Of a stretch of DNA of 64,000 nt, positions 8,840 through 17,938 are shown in pieces. Source of the stretch: Kumtagia sp964244725 (GTDB taxonomy: Bacteria; Pseudomonadota; Alphaproteobacteria; Rhizobiales; Rhizobiaceae); assembly GCA_964244725.1 (NCBI GenBank), contig CAXTJQ010000017.1, forward strand, positions 1 to 64,000, read 5' to 3'. Under the pieces are notes generated by a model. The model saw only the letters and a list, made by a program, of their open reading frames with translations, made no database searches and was not told the DNA's origin. How positions within the stretch are numbered: position 1 is the first letter of the stretch; each line of letters starts with the position of its first letter. The position numbers were made by a program, and so were the translations under genes.

Positions 8840-9325
8840 TCAGAGCTGCTCGAGCAGCTTGGCCGCGCCGGATTCGACCGCCTGGCCGGGCGAGTCCTCG
8901 ATGTTGAGCGCGGTCACCTTGCCGTCGTCGACGATCATCGAGAACCGCTTCGAGCGGATGCCGAGTCCGCCGGCGCTGAGGTCCATGTCGAGCCCGATGG
9001 CGCGGATGAAATCGCCATTGCCGTCGGCGAGGAACATCAGCTTGCCTTCTCCCCCGGTGAAATTCGCCCATGCCTTCATCACATGCTGGTCGTTGACCGC
9101 GATCACCGCGATCGTGTCGACGCCGCGCGCCATGATCGCGTCGCGATTCTCCAGATAGCCGGGCAGGTGGTTGTTGCTGCAGGTCGGCGTGAACGCGCCC
9201 GGAACGCCGAACAGCACGACCTTCTTGCCCGCGAAAAGCTCGGCGGTGGACAGCGTCGTCGCGCCATCGGCCGCGACCGCTTTGAAGCTCGCCTCTGGAA
9301 GGGCCTCGCCCACGGAGATTGTCAT
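8840..9325 (-). CDS. peroxiredoxin of the Prx5 type, single-cysteine
   Basis: A 161-residue thiol peroxidase. The active site is FGVPGAFTPTCSNNHLPGY, with the peroxidatic Cys near residue 49 and the conserved Thr and Pro before it. This is the only cysteine in the protein, so it must act as a 1-Cys enzyme resolved by an external thiol such as glutathione or glutaredoxin. Length and the IRSKRFSMIVDDGKV segment fit the Prx5/hybrid-Prx family. The 6-bp spacing to the DUF2938 gene suggests one operon. Confidence 0.92.
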   Translation of the reverse strand: MTISVGEALPEASFKAVAADGATTLSTAELFAGKKVVLFGVPGAFTPTCSNNHLPGYLENRDAIMARGVDTIAVIAVNDQHVMKAWANFTGGEGKLMFLADGNGDFIRAIGLDMDLSAGGLGIRSKRFSMIVDDGKVTALNIEDSPGQAVESGAAKLLEQL

Positions 9326-9431
9326 CTTGTGCCTCGTTGCAGCGGTCGGAATGATCCGCTTCGCTTACGCGCTGCGCCCGCATCTGTTCAAGGGAAATCA
9401 GACGCTCCCGCGAAACGGGCGGCTGCCATGC

Positions 9432-10238
9432 TCAGAAATACGGGATCGCGCCGCTGACCGCGCCCGTGTCGCCGACCAGCGTATAGTGCAGCGCCCCGCC
9501 CGCCGGCTTCGCCTCCGGCCGCGTCGCCCCGACCTCGAAGAGGGTCTTGCCGTCCGTCTCGACCTGCCTCGGCGTCCGGAACGCGTAACCCTCGTCGCCG
9601 GCGATGAACAAATCCACCGCCTTCATGCCGACAGGCAATTCGATCTCGAAACGCGCGACATCGCCTTTCAGGCTGGTCTTGGCGACCCGGAACCCGGGTC
9701 CGGCCCGCGCCGGCAATGCCGCGAAGGCGGCTGCGACGGCCGCGCGGTCGGCCTCCTCGTCGGCGTCCCGCGACGGGTCGACGACCAAGGTCGCCTGCAC
9801 CGGCACGCAGATGTCCTCGCAGACGCCGAGAAAGACATCGGCGCTGATGACCGGGGCCGCAACGGCCGCATCCCGGGTCTGGAACCGGATCGGCAGCGCC
9901 ACCGAGCTGCTATACCCCGCCCAGGTGAAATCGCCTTCGTCATGGCGCCGCGGCGCGGGAAACTCAAGCGTCGCCCCGGTCAGGCCCGGGCTCTTCGACA
10001 CGTCGACGCTCGGCGGGACCCCGGCGTCGCCGGGATCGCGCCAGTAGGTCTTCCACCCGGGCTTCAATTCTATGTCCAGCATGCCCGAAAGCGATCCCCC
10101 TGCGTCCGGTCGGCTGTCCGTCACCAGCCGGACGCGCCCGCCCGCCGCCTCGATCCAGGCGCTCGACGCGGCATGGCCGGTCGCGCTCGCCGCCGCGAGG
10201 ACGATCAGGCTTGCGGCAATCGTCCGGCAAAGGGTCAT
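9432..10238 (-). CDS. secreted DsbD N-terminal-domain-like protein
   Basis: A 268-residue exported protein. ATG 10238 begins a clear signal peptide (TLCRTIAASLIVLAAASATG, cut near AHAA); codons further upstream in frame would spoil it. The mature part resembles the periplasmic alpha domain of DsbD: LKPGWKTYWRDPGDAGVPP, FTWAGYSSSVALP and a cysteine pair in FLGVCEDICVPVQ. It lacks the membrane and thioredoxin parts of DsbD, so it may accept electrons from a separate CcdA-like protein or have another role. It is a lone gene between a peroxiredoxin and a divergent yqgE. Confidence 0.75.
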   Translation of the reverse strand: MTLCRTIAASLIVLAAASATGHAASSAWIEAAGGRVRLVTDSRPDAGGSLSGMLDIELKPGWKTYWRDPGDAGVPPSVDVSKSPGLTGATLEFPAPRRHDEGDFTWAGYSSSVALPIRFQTRDAAVAAPVISADVFLGVCEDICVPVQATLVVDPSRDADEEADRAAVAAAFAALPARAGPGFRVAKTSLKGDVARFEIELPVGMKAVDLFIAGDEGYAFRTPRQVETDGKTLFEVGATRPEAKPAGGALHYTLVGDTGAVSGAIPYF

Positions 10239-10378
10239 CGCTGGGTCACGCTGGTTGTACGGTCGACCTGCTTTGCCAGGCGATTGCGGCGTTTTGCAAC
10301 GTCGCACCGGCCCGTCTCCGTCATTTTTGCGTGAGGCGCGGTCTTTCGTGACCGTCCGAAAGAAGTTAGCTTCGGCCT

Positions 10379-10987
10379 ATGGACCCATTGCGGCACAAGG
10401 CGCGAACCGGCAAGCGCGGCTTTCTCGACGGGCAATTCCTGCTCGCAATGCCGGGCATGAAGGACGATCGCTTCACGCGCACCGTCGTCTACATCTGCTC
10501 CCACAGCGAGGAGGGGGCGATGGGCCTCGTCATCAACCAGGTTCAGCAGATGGATTTTCCCGGCCTGTTGGTTCAGCTCGGCATCGTCGAGGAAAAGGAG
10601 GCGATCCGTCTGCCGGAGTCGGCCCGCAATATCGTCGTGCGCAATGGCGGGCCGGTCGAGCGCAGCCGCGGTTTCGTCCTGCACAGCGGCGACTACCGGG
10701 TCGAGTCGTCGCTTGCCGTGTCGAGCGACATCTGCCTGACCGCCACCATCGACATCCTGCGCGCCATCTCGAAGGGCCGCGGGCCGCGCAAGGCGCTGAT
10801 GGCGCTGGGCTATGCCGGCTGGGGCGCCGGCCAGCTCGAACGCGAGATCGTCGACAATGGCTGGCTGACCTGTCCGGGGATGCCGGACCTGCTGTTCGAC
10901 GCCGACATCGATCGCAAATACGATCGCGTCCTGGCCACGATCGGGATCGATCTCGCCCGCCTCAGCGCCGTCGCCGGTCACGCCTGA
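10379..10987 (+). CDS. YqgE/AlgH family protein (UPF0301)
   Basis: A 202-residue cytoplasmic protein of the YqgE/AlgH family, common in proteobacteria and of uncertain biochemistry. Conserved features are FLDGQFLLAMPGMKDDRF, TVVYICSHSEEGAMGLVINQ, a RNGGPVERSRGFVLHS motif and ALGYAGWGAGQLEREI. The N-terminus has a short basic extension (MDPLRHKARTGKRG). The stop overlaps the convergent EAL gene by ten bases. The region to the divergent DsbD-N-like gene (10239-10378) must hold both promoters. Confidence 0.92.
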   Translation: MDPLRHKARTGKRGFLDGQFLLAMPGMKDDRFTRTVVYICSHSEEGAMGLVINQVQQMDFPGLLVQLGIVEEKEAIRLPESARNIVVRNGGPVERSRGFVLHSGDYRVESSLAVSSDICLTATIDILRAISKGRGPRKALMALGYAGWGAGQLEREIVDNGWLTCPGMPDLLFDADIDRKYDRVLATIGIDLARLSAVAGHA

Positions 10988-13866
10988 GCGAGCGGATACT
11001 GGTCCTTTAGCAGCCTGAGCGCCGATTGCGCGTTCATCGGCTGGCCGAACATGAAGCTCTGCACGAATTCGCAGCCCATCTGCCGCAATTCGAGCGCATC
11101 GCGCTCGTCGGAAATGCCCTCGGCCACGACCGACATGCCGAGGTCATGCGCCATGCTGACCATCGACTTGAGCAGCACGCTGCGCTTCGACGAGGTGTCG
11201 TCCAGGAAGCTCTTGTCGATCTTGATCGTGTCGAAGGGAAAGCGCGTGAGATAGGACAGCGACGAATAGCCGGTCCCGAAATCGTCGATCGACAGGCCGA
11301 TGCCGAGCTTGCGCAGCTTGCCGAGCACATGAGCGCTCTGCTCCGGATTGTCCATCACCAGCGATTCGGTCAGTTCGAGGCGAAAGCAGCGCGGCTTGAT
11401 GCCGGCCCGCGCGACGACGGATTTCACGTCGCTGACGAGGTCGCGCCGCAATAGCTGGCGGCTGGACAGGTTGACCGAAATCGACAGCGGCGTGTCGTTG
11501 ATCTGCTTCTGCCACGCCGCGAGGTCGTCGGCGGCCTGCTGCATCGAAAACAGCCCGAACTGGACGATCAGCCCGGTCGTCTCGGCCACGGGAATGAAAT
11601 CGGAGGGCGGGATCGAGCCGCGGCGCGGATGCTCCCAGCGCAGCAGCGCCTCGAATCCGGCGATGGACCGGTCCTCGAGCCGGATGATCGGCTGATAGGC
11701 CAGCGTCAGTTCCTTGCGTTCGATCGCCCGGTGCAGGTCGGACTCGATCTGCAGCCGATCCGTGCCGATCGACCGGAACGCCGGCCGGAACGGCTCGATC
11801 CGGTCGCCGCCGAAACGCTTTGCCTGCTGCATGGCGAGTTCGGCGTCCTTGACCATCTCGGCGGCCGTGCCCTGCACCGAGATCCAGGTGACGAGGCCGA
11901 CGGAAGCGGTGAGCACGATCTCGCGCTTGGCGAAGTTGATCGGCGCGCGGATCGCGGCCTTGATCGCGTCGCAGAACGCCGCGATCTTGGCGGGGTCCTG
12001 TTCCGACAGCACCATGAAGGCGAACTGGTCGCCCGAGAAGCGCGACAGCGCGTCCTGCGGCTTGAGCAAGCGGTGCAGGCGGCGCGCGACGGTCAGCAGG
12101 ATCGTGTCGCCGGCCGAGATGCCGAGGCCCTGGTTGACCTGCTTGAAGCGGTCGATGTCGATGACCAGCACCGAGGGACGGATCTTCTCCTCGGTCCGCG
12201 CGATCGACACGACCGCCTCCAGCCGCGTCATGAACAGTTCGCGGTTGGGCAGGCCGGTCAAATTGTCGTGGACGGCGTCGTGCAGCAGCCGCTCCTCGGA
12301 TTTCTTCTGTTCGGTCACGTCGATCAGCGTGCCGACGCAGCGGATGACTTCGCCGTCCGAGCCCACGACCGGCCGCGCCCTCAGCGAGAACCAGTGGTAG
12401 TGCCCGTCGGCTCCGCGCAGCCGGAAGCTTTGCGAGACGCGCCCGCGCCGATGCTCCAGCACCACGTCGAGCGTCGTCCTGAACGAGTCGCGGTCGTCGG
12501 CATGCAGGATCGGCAGCCAGTTGCGCGCCGGTCCGCCCAGGCTGTTGGACGCCAGGCCGAGCTGGACGCTGACGTCGGGCCGCGTCGTGACGCGGTCGCG
12601 CAGCACGTCCCAGTCCCAGACCGTGTCGCCCGAACCCGCGACCGCCAGCGCCTGGCGTTCGAGATCGCTGAACATGCCCTGGTGCAGCGCGCCGCCGGCG
12701 AACGCGTGCTGGATGACGGTGAAGCCGATCAGCAGCACGATCAGGATCAGCCCGCCGCCGAGCGCCGGCTGGATGATGTCGTTGTTGAGGATGCCGGTGA
12801 TCGCCATCCACGACGCGGTCAGCCAGGCCAGCACCATCACCCAGCTCGGCACCAGCATGATCGCCCGGTCGTAGCTGCGCCAGCCGAGGAACACGATCAG
12901 GCAGAGCCCGACCACGGCCGTCGCCGCGAACGACATCCGCGCGGTGCCGGCCGCGACCGCCGGATCGACCACGGCCACGCCGGCCATGGCGCCCAGCGCG
13001 ACGATCCACACCAGCACGCCATAGCTGAAATGCCCGTGCCAGCGGTTCAGGTTGAGGTAGGCGAACAGGAACACCACGAGCGTCGCCGCCAGCGCCACCT
13101 CGGTCCCGGCGCGCCAGATCTGCTGGTTGACCGGCGTGATCTCGATCACCTCGTTGAGGAATCCGAAATCGACGCAGATATAGGCGAGCACCGCCCAAGA
13201 CAGCGCCGCCGTCGCCGGGAACATCGACGTCCCCTTGACCACGAACAGGATGGTCATGAACAGCGCCAGCAGGCCGGCGATGCCGATCACGATGCCGCGG
13301 AACAGCGTGTAGGAATTGACCGAATCCTTGTAGGCCCCCGGCGCCCACAGATAGACCTGCGGCAGCCGCGGCGAGGACAGCTCGGCGATGAAGGTGACGA
13401 CGGCGCCCGGGTCGAGCGTCACCTGGAAGACGTCGGCGTCGCTGCTCGGCGCGCGGTCGAGGGCGAAGCCTTCGCTGGGCGTGATCGCCGCGATCCGGCT
13501 CGACCCGAGATCGGGCCAGAATAGCCCGGAATTCACCAGCCGGAAATGCGGGGCGACGATCAGCCGGTCGATCTGCTCGTCGGTCGTGTTGGCGAGCGCG
13601 AACACCGCCCAGTCGCCGCTCGAGGTCTTGTCGTTGGCCTCGACCTCGATCCGGCGCACGATCCCGTCGGGGCCGGGCGCCGTGGAAACCTGGAAGTTCT
13701 CGCCCTGGTTTCGCGATATCTGGACCGCGCCTGACAGATCCAGCGCCACGTCGTCGCGCGAGATCTTGATCGGCTCGATGGCGAGGCCGGGTGTGGCGCC
13801 GAACGCGCTGAGCGCGAGCGCGAGCACAAGGGCGAAGAAGGAACCTGTGCGCCGGGGCAGGGTCAA
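10978..13866 (-). CDS. membrane-bound 7TM-DISM/PAS/degenerate GGDEF/EAL protein, likely c-di-GMP phosphodiesterase
   Basis: A 962-residue signalling protein if read from TTG 13866, four bases after the GNAT stop; that codon gives a clean signal peptide (RRTGSFFALVLALALSAFGA), while the next upstream start lies inside the GNAT gene. Order: a periplasmic DISM-like domain (about 35-190), seven transmembrane helices (about 200-410), a PAS domain (about 430-540), GGDEF (about 550-710) and EAL (about 715-955). The GGDEF site reads RFSGDQFAF, so the signature is SGDQF and cyclase activity is unlikely. The EAL site is intact: GFEALLRWEHP, NLSSRQLL, LELTESLVM, SIDDFGTGYSSLSYL, KIDKSF and VVAEG. I infer it degrades c-di-GMP in response to a periplasmic or membrane signal. 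Confidence 0.88.
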   Translation of the reverse strand: MTLPRRTGSFFALVLALALSAFGATPGLAIEPIKISRDDVALDLSGAVQISRNQGENFQVSTAPGPDGIVRRIEVEANDKTSSGDWAVFALANTTDEQIDRLIVAPHFRLVNSGLFWPDLGSSRIAAITPSEGFALDRAPSSDADVFQVTLDPGAVVTFIAELSSPRLPQVYLWAPGAYKDSVNSYTLFRGIVIGIAGLLALFMTILFVVKGTSMFPATAALSWAVLAYICVDFGFLNEVIEITPVNQQIWRAGTEVALAATLVVFLFAYLNLNRWHGHFSYGVLVWIVALGAMAGVAVVDPAVAAGTARMSFAATAVVGLCLIVFLGWRSYDRAIMLVPSWVMVLAWLTASWMAITGILNNDIIQPALGGGLILIVLLIGFTVIQHAFAGGALHQGMFSDLERQALAVAGSGDTVWDWDVLRDRVTTRPDVSVQLGLASNSLGGPARNWLPILHADDRDSFRTTLDVVLEHRRGRVSQSFRLRGADGHYHWFSLRARPVVGSDGEVIRCVGTLIDVTEQKKSEERLLHDAVHDNLTGLPNRELFMTRLEAVVSIARTEEKIRPSVLVIDIDRFKQVNQGLGISAGDTILLTVARRLHRLLKPQDALSRFSGDQFAFMVLSEQDPAKIAAFCDAIKAAIRAPINFAKREIVLTASVGLVTWISVQGTAAEMVKDAELAMQQAKRFGGDRIEPFRPAFRSIGTDRLQIESDLHRAIERKELTLAYQPIIRLEDRSIAGFEALLRWEHPRRGSIPPSDFIPVAETTGLIVQFGLFSMQQAADDLAAWQKQINDTPLSISVNLSSRQLLRRDLVSDVKSVVARAGIKPRCFRLELTESLVMDNPEQSAHVLGKLRKLGIGLSIDDFGTGYSSLSYLTRFPFDTIKIDKSFLDDTSSKRSVLLKSMVSMAHDLGMSVVAEGISDERDALELRQMGCEFVQSFMFGQPMNAQSALRLLKDQYPLAQA

Positions 13867-13870
13867 CTCT

Positions 13871-14470
13871 CTATCGATCCTTCGCGCTGGCGGCGCCCGG
13901 ATCGTCGGCGATCTGGGCGTAGAGGAAATGGTCGTGCCAGACCCCGTTGATCCTGAGGTAGGAGCGAAGCAGTCCTTCGCGCTGGAATCCGGCTTTTTCA
14001 AGCACCCCGATCGACCGTTCGTTGCCCGGGATACAGGCCGCTTCCAGCCGGTGCAAGCGCAGCGTCTGGAACGCATGTCGCGCGGTCAGGCGGAGCGCCT
14101 CGTACATATAACCCTTGCCTGCGTGGCGTTGTCCGATCCAGTACCCGATCTGCCCGGTCTGCGCGACGCCGTATCGGATGTTTCCCACCGTGATTCCGCC
14201 GATCAGCCGGCCGGTCGGAGCCTCGAAGATGAAGAACGACGCGCCGCTGCCGTGCGCATGGTCTTCGCGGTAGCGGGCGAGCCGCTGGCGCCAGGCGGGC
14301 CAGTCGAGCTCGTCGGATGTCCAGCGCGGCTCCCACGGTTCGAGAAAGGCGCGGCTTTCGGCGCGCAGCGCCGCCCATTCGTGGTAGTCGCCGCTGAGCG
14401 GCATGCGCAGGAAGACGCGTTCGCTTCTGAGCGCCGGAGACTCGCGGCGGAAGAACGGCAGCGCGATCAT
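13871..14470 (-). CDS. GNAT acetyltransferase, RimJ/RimL-like
   Basis: A 199-residue acetyltransferase of the family that acetylates ribosomal protein N-termini. Acetyl-CoA binding is indicated by IGYWIGQRHAGKGYMYEALR (around residues 106-125), followed by RLEAACIPGNERSIGVLEKAGFQREG, the hallmark of RimJ/RimL-like GNATs. The substrate cannot be read from sequence. It lies 13 bp downstream of an M16 peptidase gene and 4 bp upstream of the EAL gene on the same strand, so all are probably one transcript starting at thrC. Confidence 0.9.
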   Translation of the reverse strand: MIALPFFRRESPALRSERVFLRMPLSGDYHEWAALRAESRAFLEPWEPRWTSDELDWPAWRQRLARYREDHAHGSGASFFIFEAPTGRLIGGITVGNIRYGVAQTGQIGYWIGQRHAGKGYMYEALRLTARHAFQTLRLHRLEAACIPGNERSIGVLEKAGFQREGLLRSYLRINGVWHDHFLYAQIADDPGAASAKDR

Positions 14471-14483
14471 CCGTCGCGGAACG

Positions 14484-15779
14484 TCAGACCGCGCGCTTGC
14501 GCTTGGCCGGGACCGTGACGTCGGCGAGCGCGTCCGAGATCGCCTCGTAGGATGCCAATACGTCGACCGGACCGACGCCGGTGACCGTCGCCCGGCTCGC
14601 GAACATCCGGCCCGAAAGGTCGGTCAGCCTTTCGATGGTCAGAGCCGAGAGCCTGCCCATCAGCTCGTCCTTGTCGATCGGACGCCCGAACAGCAGCAAT
14701 TGCCGCGCGACCTGCGAGGCGCGGCTCGACGCGCTTTCGCTCGACATGATGAGCCCGGCGCGATACTGCGCGCGGGCGCGGTCCAGTTCGGACTGTTCGA
14801 TCGCCTCGCCGGCGCGGCGCAGCTCCTCGATGATGACCGGCACCAGTTCTGCGATGTCGCTCTGTCCTGTCGCGGCGTGGACGCCGAAGATGCCGGTGTC
14901 CGAAAAGCCCCAGTGGAACGCGTAGACCGAGTAGCAGAGCCCGCGCTTCTCGCGGATTTCCTGGAACAGACGCGACGACATGCCGCCGCCGAGAATCATC
15001 GACAGCACCTGCGAGGCGTAGAAGTCGCGGACGTGGTAGGCTCTGCCCTCGAAGCCGAGGATGATCTGCGCGTCCATCAGGTCGCGCACCTCGCGGTAAT
15101 CGCCGCCGGCATAGATCGCCTGCTGCGGCGTCACGCCGCTGGCCTTGGTCCGGAACGCGCCGAGCTTGTCTTCCACTTCGCGCACGAAGGCGTCGTGGTC
15201 GACCTCGCCGGCCGCCACCACAACCATGTCCTCGGCGCCGTATTGCCGCTCCATGAAGTCGTGCAGTTGCCGCGAGGTGAAGGATTTGACCGTCTCCGGC
15301 GTGCCGAGGATCGAGCGGCCGATCGTCTGGTTGCTGTAGGCGGTCTCGGTGAAGCGGTCGAAGACGACGTCGTCCGGCGTGTCGTGCGCCGCGCCGATCT
15401 CCTGCAGGATGACGTGCTGCTCGCGTTCGAGTTCGTCGGGATCGAAGGTCGAGTCCTGCAGGATGTCCGCCAGGATGTCCACGGCCAGCGGAACGTCCGC
15501 GGACAGCACGCGGGCATAGAAGGAGGTGGTCTCGACGCTCGTGGCCGCGTTGATCTCGCCGCCGACATTCTCGATCTCGGAGGCGATCTGGAAGGCGCTG
15601 CGGCCGCCCGTGCCCTTGAAGGCCATGTGCTCGAGCAGGTGCGCCATGCCGTGCTCTTCGTCGCGCTCGTTGCGCGCGCCCGACTTGACCCAGACCCCGA
15701 GGGCCGTCGTCTCGATGCTGGGGAGATTTTCGGTAGCCACCGTCAAGCCGTTCGACAAACGGCTCACTTCAACACCCAT
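14484..15779 (-). CDS. M16 family zinc metallopeptidase (processing-peptidase-like)
   Basis: A 431-residue M16B-type protease related to the mitochondrial processing peptidase beta subunit. The zinc site is inverted HxxEH: GMAHLLEHMAFKGT (around residues 44-57), with the third ligand expected in ELEREQHVILQEIG about 75 residues on. A glycine-rich GGGMSSRLFQEIREKRGLCY segment marks the C-terminal half. It has no signal peptide, so it is probably cytoplasmic. Its start is 5 bp from the end of thrC, an arrangement conserved in many rhizobial genomes. Confidence 0.94.
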   Translation of the reverse strand: MGVEVSRLSNGLTVATENLPSIETTALGVWVKSGARNERDEEHGMAHLLEHMAFKGTGGRSAFQIASEIENVGGEINAATSVETTSFYARVLSADVPLAVDILADILQDSTFDPDELEREQHVILQEIGAAHDTPDDVVFDRFTETAYSNQTIGRSILGTPETVKSFTSRQLHDFMERQYGAEDMVVVAAGEVDHDAFVREVEDKLGAFRTKASGVTPQQAIYAGGDYREVRDLMDAQIILGFEGRAYHVRDFYASQVLSMILGGGMSSRLFQEIREKRGLCYSVYAFHWGFSDTGIFGVHAATGQSDIAELVPVIIEELRRAGEAIEQSELDRARAQYRAGLIMSSESASSRASQVARQLLLFGRPIDKDELMGRLSALTIERLTDLSGRMFASRATVTGVGPVDVLASYEAISDALADVTVPAKRKRAV

Positions 15780-15784
15780 GTAGG

Positions 15785-17188
15785 TTACACTCCCTGGCGC
15801 GCGGCGCGAGCGTGCCGGCTCAGATGATATTCCACCATTTTGATGTCGGATGGAAGTACCGTGAATTTCTCCTCCGCCCGCATCAGCCCGGCCAGCCGCG
15901 GCGGAAGCTCAGGCCTCACCCCGCATGCGGCGTGAACGGCGTCCGGAAACTTCGCCGGATGGGCGGTGGCGAGCACGACCATCGGGCTGCGGCCGGGATG
16001 CGCAGCCGCCACATGCGCCGCCGTCGCGCTGTGCGGATCGAGCAGGGCGCCGTTGCGTTCGAGCATCGTCCTGATCGTGCGGTCGGTTTCCTCCATGGCG
16101 CAGCGCCCGGCGTCGAAAGTGGCGCGGATGTTTGCCAGCGTCGGCGCTTCGATCGTGAAGCCGCCGGACTGCGCGAGGCCGTTCATGGCGCGGATCACCG
16201 CGCCGCTGTCGCGCCCCGAGGCCTCGAACAGCAGCCGCTCGAAGTTCGACGAAACCTGGATGTCCATCGACGGCGAGGTCGTCTCGACCACGCCGCGCAT
16301 GCGGTATTCTCCGGTCTCGAGCGTGCGGGCCAGAATGTCGTTGTCGTTGGTCGCCACGACCAGCCGGTCGACCGGAAGGCCCATCCGCATCGCCGCGTAG
16401 GCCGCGAAGATATCGCCAAAATTGCCGGTCGGCACGGTGAACGAGACCGGCCGGTCGGGCGATCCGAGCGCCAGCGCGGCGGTGAAATAATAGACGATCT
16501 GGGCCATGATCCGCGCCCAGTTGATCGAGTTGACCCCCGACAGCGCGACCGAATCGCGGAACGTGTGGTGGTTGAACATCGCCTTCACCAGCGCCTGGCA
16601 GTCGTCGAAATTGCCCTCGATGGCGAGCGCGTGGACGTTGGCGGCCGTCGAGGCGGTCATCTGGCGCTGCTGAACGGCTGACACCTTGCCGCGTGGAAAC
16701 AGCACGAAGATGTCGGTGCGTTCGCGGCCGGCGAAGGCGTCGACCGCCGCGCCTCCGGTGTCGCCGGATGTCGCTGCGACGATCGTCGCGCGCTCGCCGC
16801 GCGCCTCCAGGATATGGTCCATCAGCCGCCCGATGAGCTGCATCGCCACATCCTTGAACGCGAGCGTCGGGCCGTGGAAAAGCTCGAGGATGAAGGTGTT
16901 CTGGTTGGCCTGCGCCAGCGGACAGACCGCGTCGTGCCGGAAGGTGGCGTAGGCGGCGCGCACGATCGCCTCGAAGCTTTTCCGCTCGATCTCGCCGCCG
17001 AGGAACGGCGTCAGCAGCGCGATCGCCACATCGGCATAGGGCAGGCCGCGCAGCGCGCAGATCTCGGCATGCGAAAATTGCGGCCAGGTTTCGGGAACGT
17101 AGAGCCCGCCGTCGCGCGCGAGGCCCGAAAGCACCGCCTCGGAGAAGCCGAGGCGCGGCGCGCTGCCGCGCGTGCTGATATAGTTCAT
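15785..17188 (-). CDS. thrC: threonine synthase
   Basis: A PLP enzyme that converts O-phosphohomoserine to threonine, the step after ThrB (6848-7813). The 467-residue product starts with the typical MNYISTRGSAPRLGFSEAVL. The PLP lysine is in GPTLAFKDVAMQLIG (around residue 110), and phosphate binding is by ATSGDTGGAAVDAFAGR. VPTGNFGDIFAAY is another family signature. It appears to head the minus-strand transcript thrC, M16 peptidase, GNAT, EAL. Its promoter lies in the 135-bp gap shared with the divergent lipoprotein gene. Confidence 0.97.
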   Translation of the reverse strand: MNYISTRGSAPRLGFSEAVLSGLARDGGLYVPETWPQFSHAEICALRGLPYADVAIALLTPFLGGEIERKSFEAIVRAAYATFRHDAVCPLAQANQNTFILELFHGPTLAFKDVAMQLIGRLMDHILEARGERATIVAATSGDTGGAAVDAFAGRERTDIFVLFPRGKVSAVQQRQMTASTAANVHALAIEGNFDDCQALVKAMFNHHTFRDSVALSGVNSINWARIMAQIVYYFTAALALGSPDRPVSFTVPTGNFGDIFAAYAAMRMGLPVDRLVVATNDNDILARTLETGEYRMRGVVETTSPSMDIQVSSNFERLLFEASGRDSGAVIRAMNGLAQSGGFTIEAPTLANIRATFDAGRCAMEETDRTIRTMLERNGALLDPHSATAAHVAAAHPGRSPMVVLATAHPAKFPDAVHAACGVRPELPPRLAGLMRAEEKFTVLPSDIKMVEYHLSRHARAARQGV

Positions 17189-17323
17189 CGGCTATGGCTC
17201 CTCGCGCCGGGGCGGCGGCGCCTTGCTTTGTGCATATCGCCATCCGCCCGGTCGCATTTCGGACGCGCGGTTGCTATAGGGCAACTGCTTTGCCAAAGGA
17301 AAGCGCGACAGAGGGAATGACGC

Positions 17324-17923
17324 GTGACGTACAGCCGCTTTTTGCATCGATTGACCGTGTCCGGCTTTATCCTGGCCGCAGCCGGCTGTCAGTCCGACGA
17401 CGCCGCCGGCGTTCTCGGTCCTGACAAGGCCAAGGACCAGCTCAAGCCGCCGACCGAAAAGGTCAAGGAAAGCGACCTGATCGGCTTCTGTCCGCGCGTC
17501 AGCCTGCGCGAGGGGACAGCCTACTTCAACAGCTACGCCAAGGGCGGCCAGGACGATCCCGCGAAGCTTCTCTACCAGGCGGCGATCACCGACGTGACCC
17601 GCAGCTGCAAGCGCGACAACGGAACCCTTTCGATCACCGTGGCGGTCGCGGGCAAGGTCGTGCCCGGGCCGGCGGGCGCGCCCGGCAACATCACCATGCC
17701 GATCCGCATCGTCATGATCCAGGGTTCGACCGTGCTTTACTCGGAGCTGCACAAATACCAGCTCGCCGTCGGCGATTCGGCGCAGGCGAGCCAGTTCGTC
17801 TTCAACGATCCCAACATCAGCATCCCCGACCCGACCCAGCGCGACATCCAGATCTTCGCCGGCTACGACGACTCGCCGGACAAGAAGGGCAAGAAGGACA
17901 AGAAGACCGCCGCCGCCGAGTGA
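17324..17923 (+). CDS. predicted lipoprotein of unknown function
   Basis: A 199-residue protein with a lipoprotein signal: a basic start, the hydrophobic run VSGFILAAA and a lipobox ending AAGC, with Cys near residue 22. It starts at GTG 17324 with GAGGGA about seven bases upstream. The mature region has one mostly beta-like domain (TLSITVAVAGKVVPGPAGAP, MPIRIVMIQGSTVLYSELHK) and a lysine-rich tail (KKGKKDKKT). I recognise no catalytic motif. It is transcribed divergently from thrC and runs into a convergent HAD gene 15 bp away. Confidence 0.75.
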   Translation: MTYSRFLHRLTVSGFILAAAGCQSDDAAGVLGPDKAKDQLKPPTEKVKESDLIGFCPRVSLREGTAYFNSYAKGGQDDPAKLLYQAAITDVTRSCKRDNGTLSITVAVAGKVVPGPAGAPGNITMPIRIVMIQGSTVLYSELHKYQLAVGDSAQASQFVFNDPNISIPDPTQRDIQIFAGYDDSPDKKGKKDKKTAAAE

Positions 17924-17938
17924 TGGCGGCGCTGACCC

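Noticed and set aside
11144..13524. Long open frames on both strands across the EAL gene
   Set aside because: Their translations are low-complexity Arg/Asp/Ala/Gly sequence with no family match, whereas the minus-strand EAL frame has full domains.
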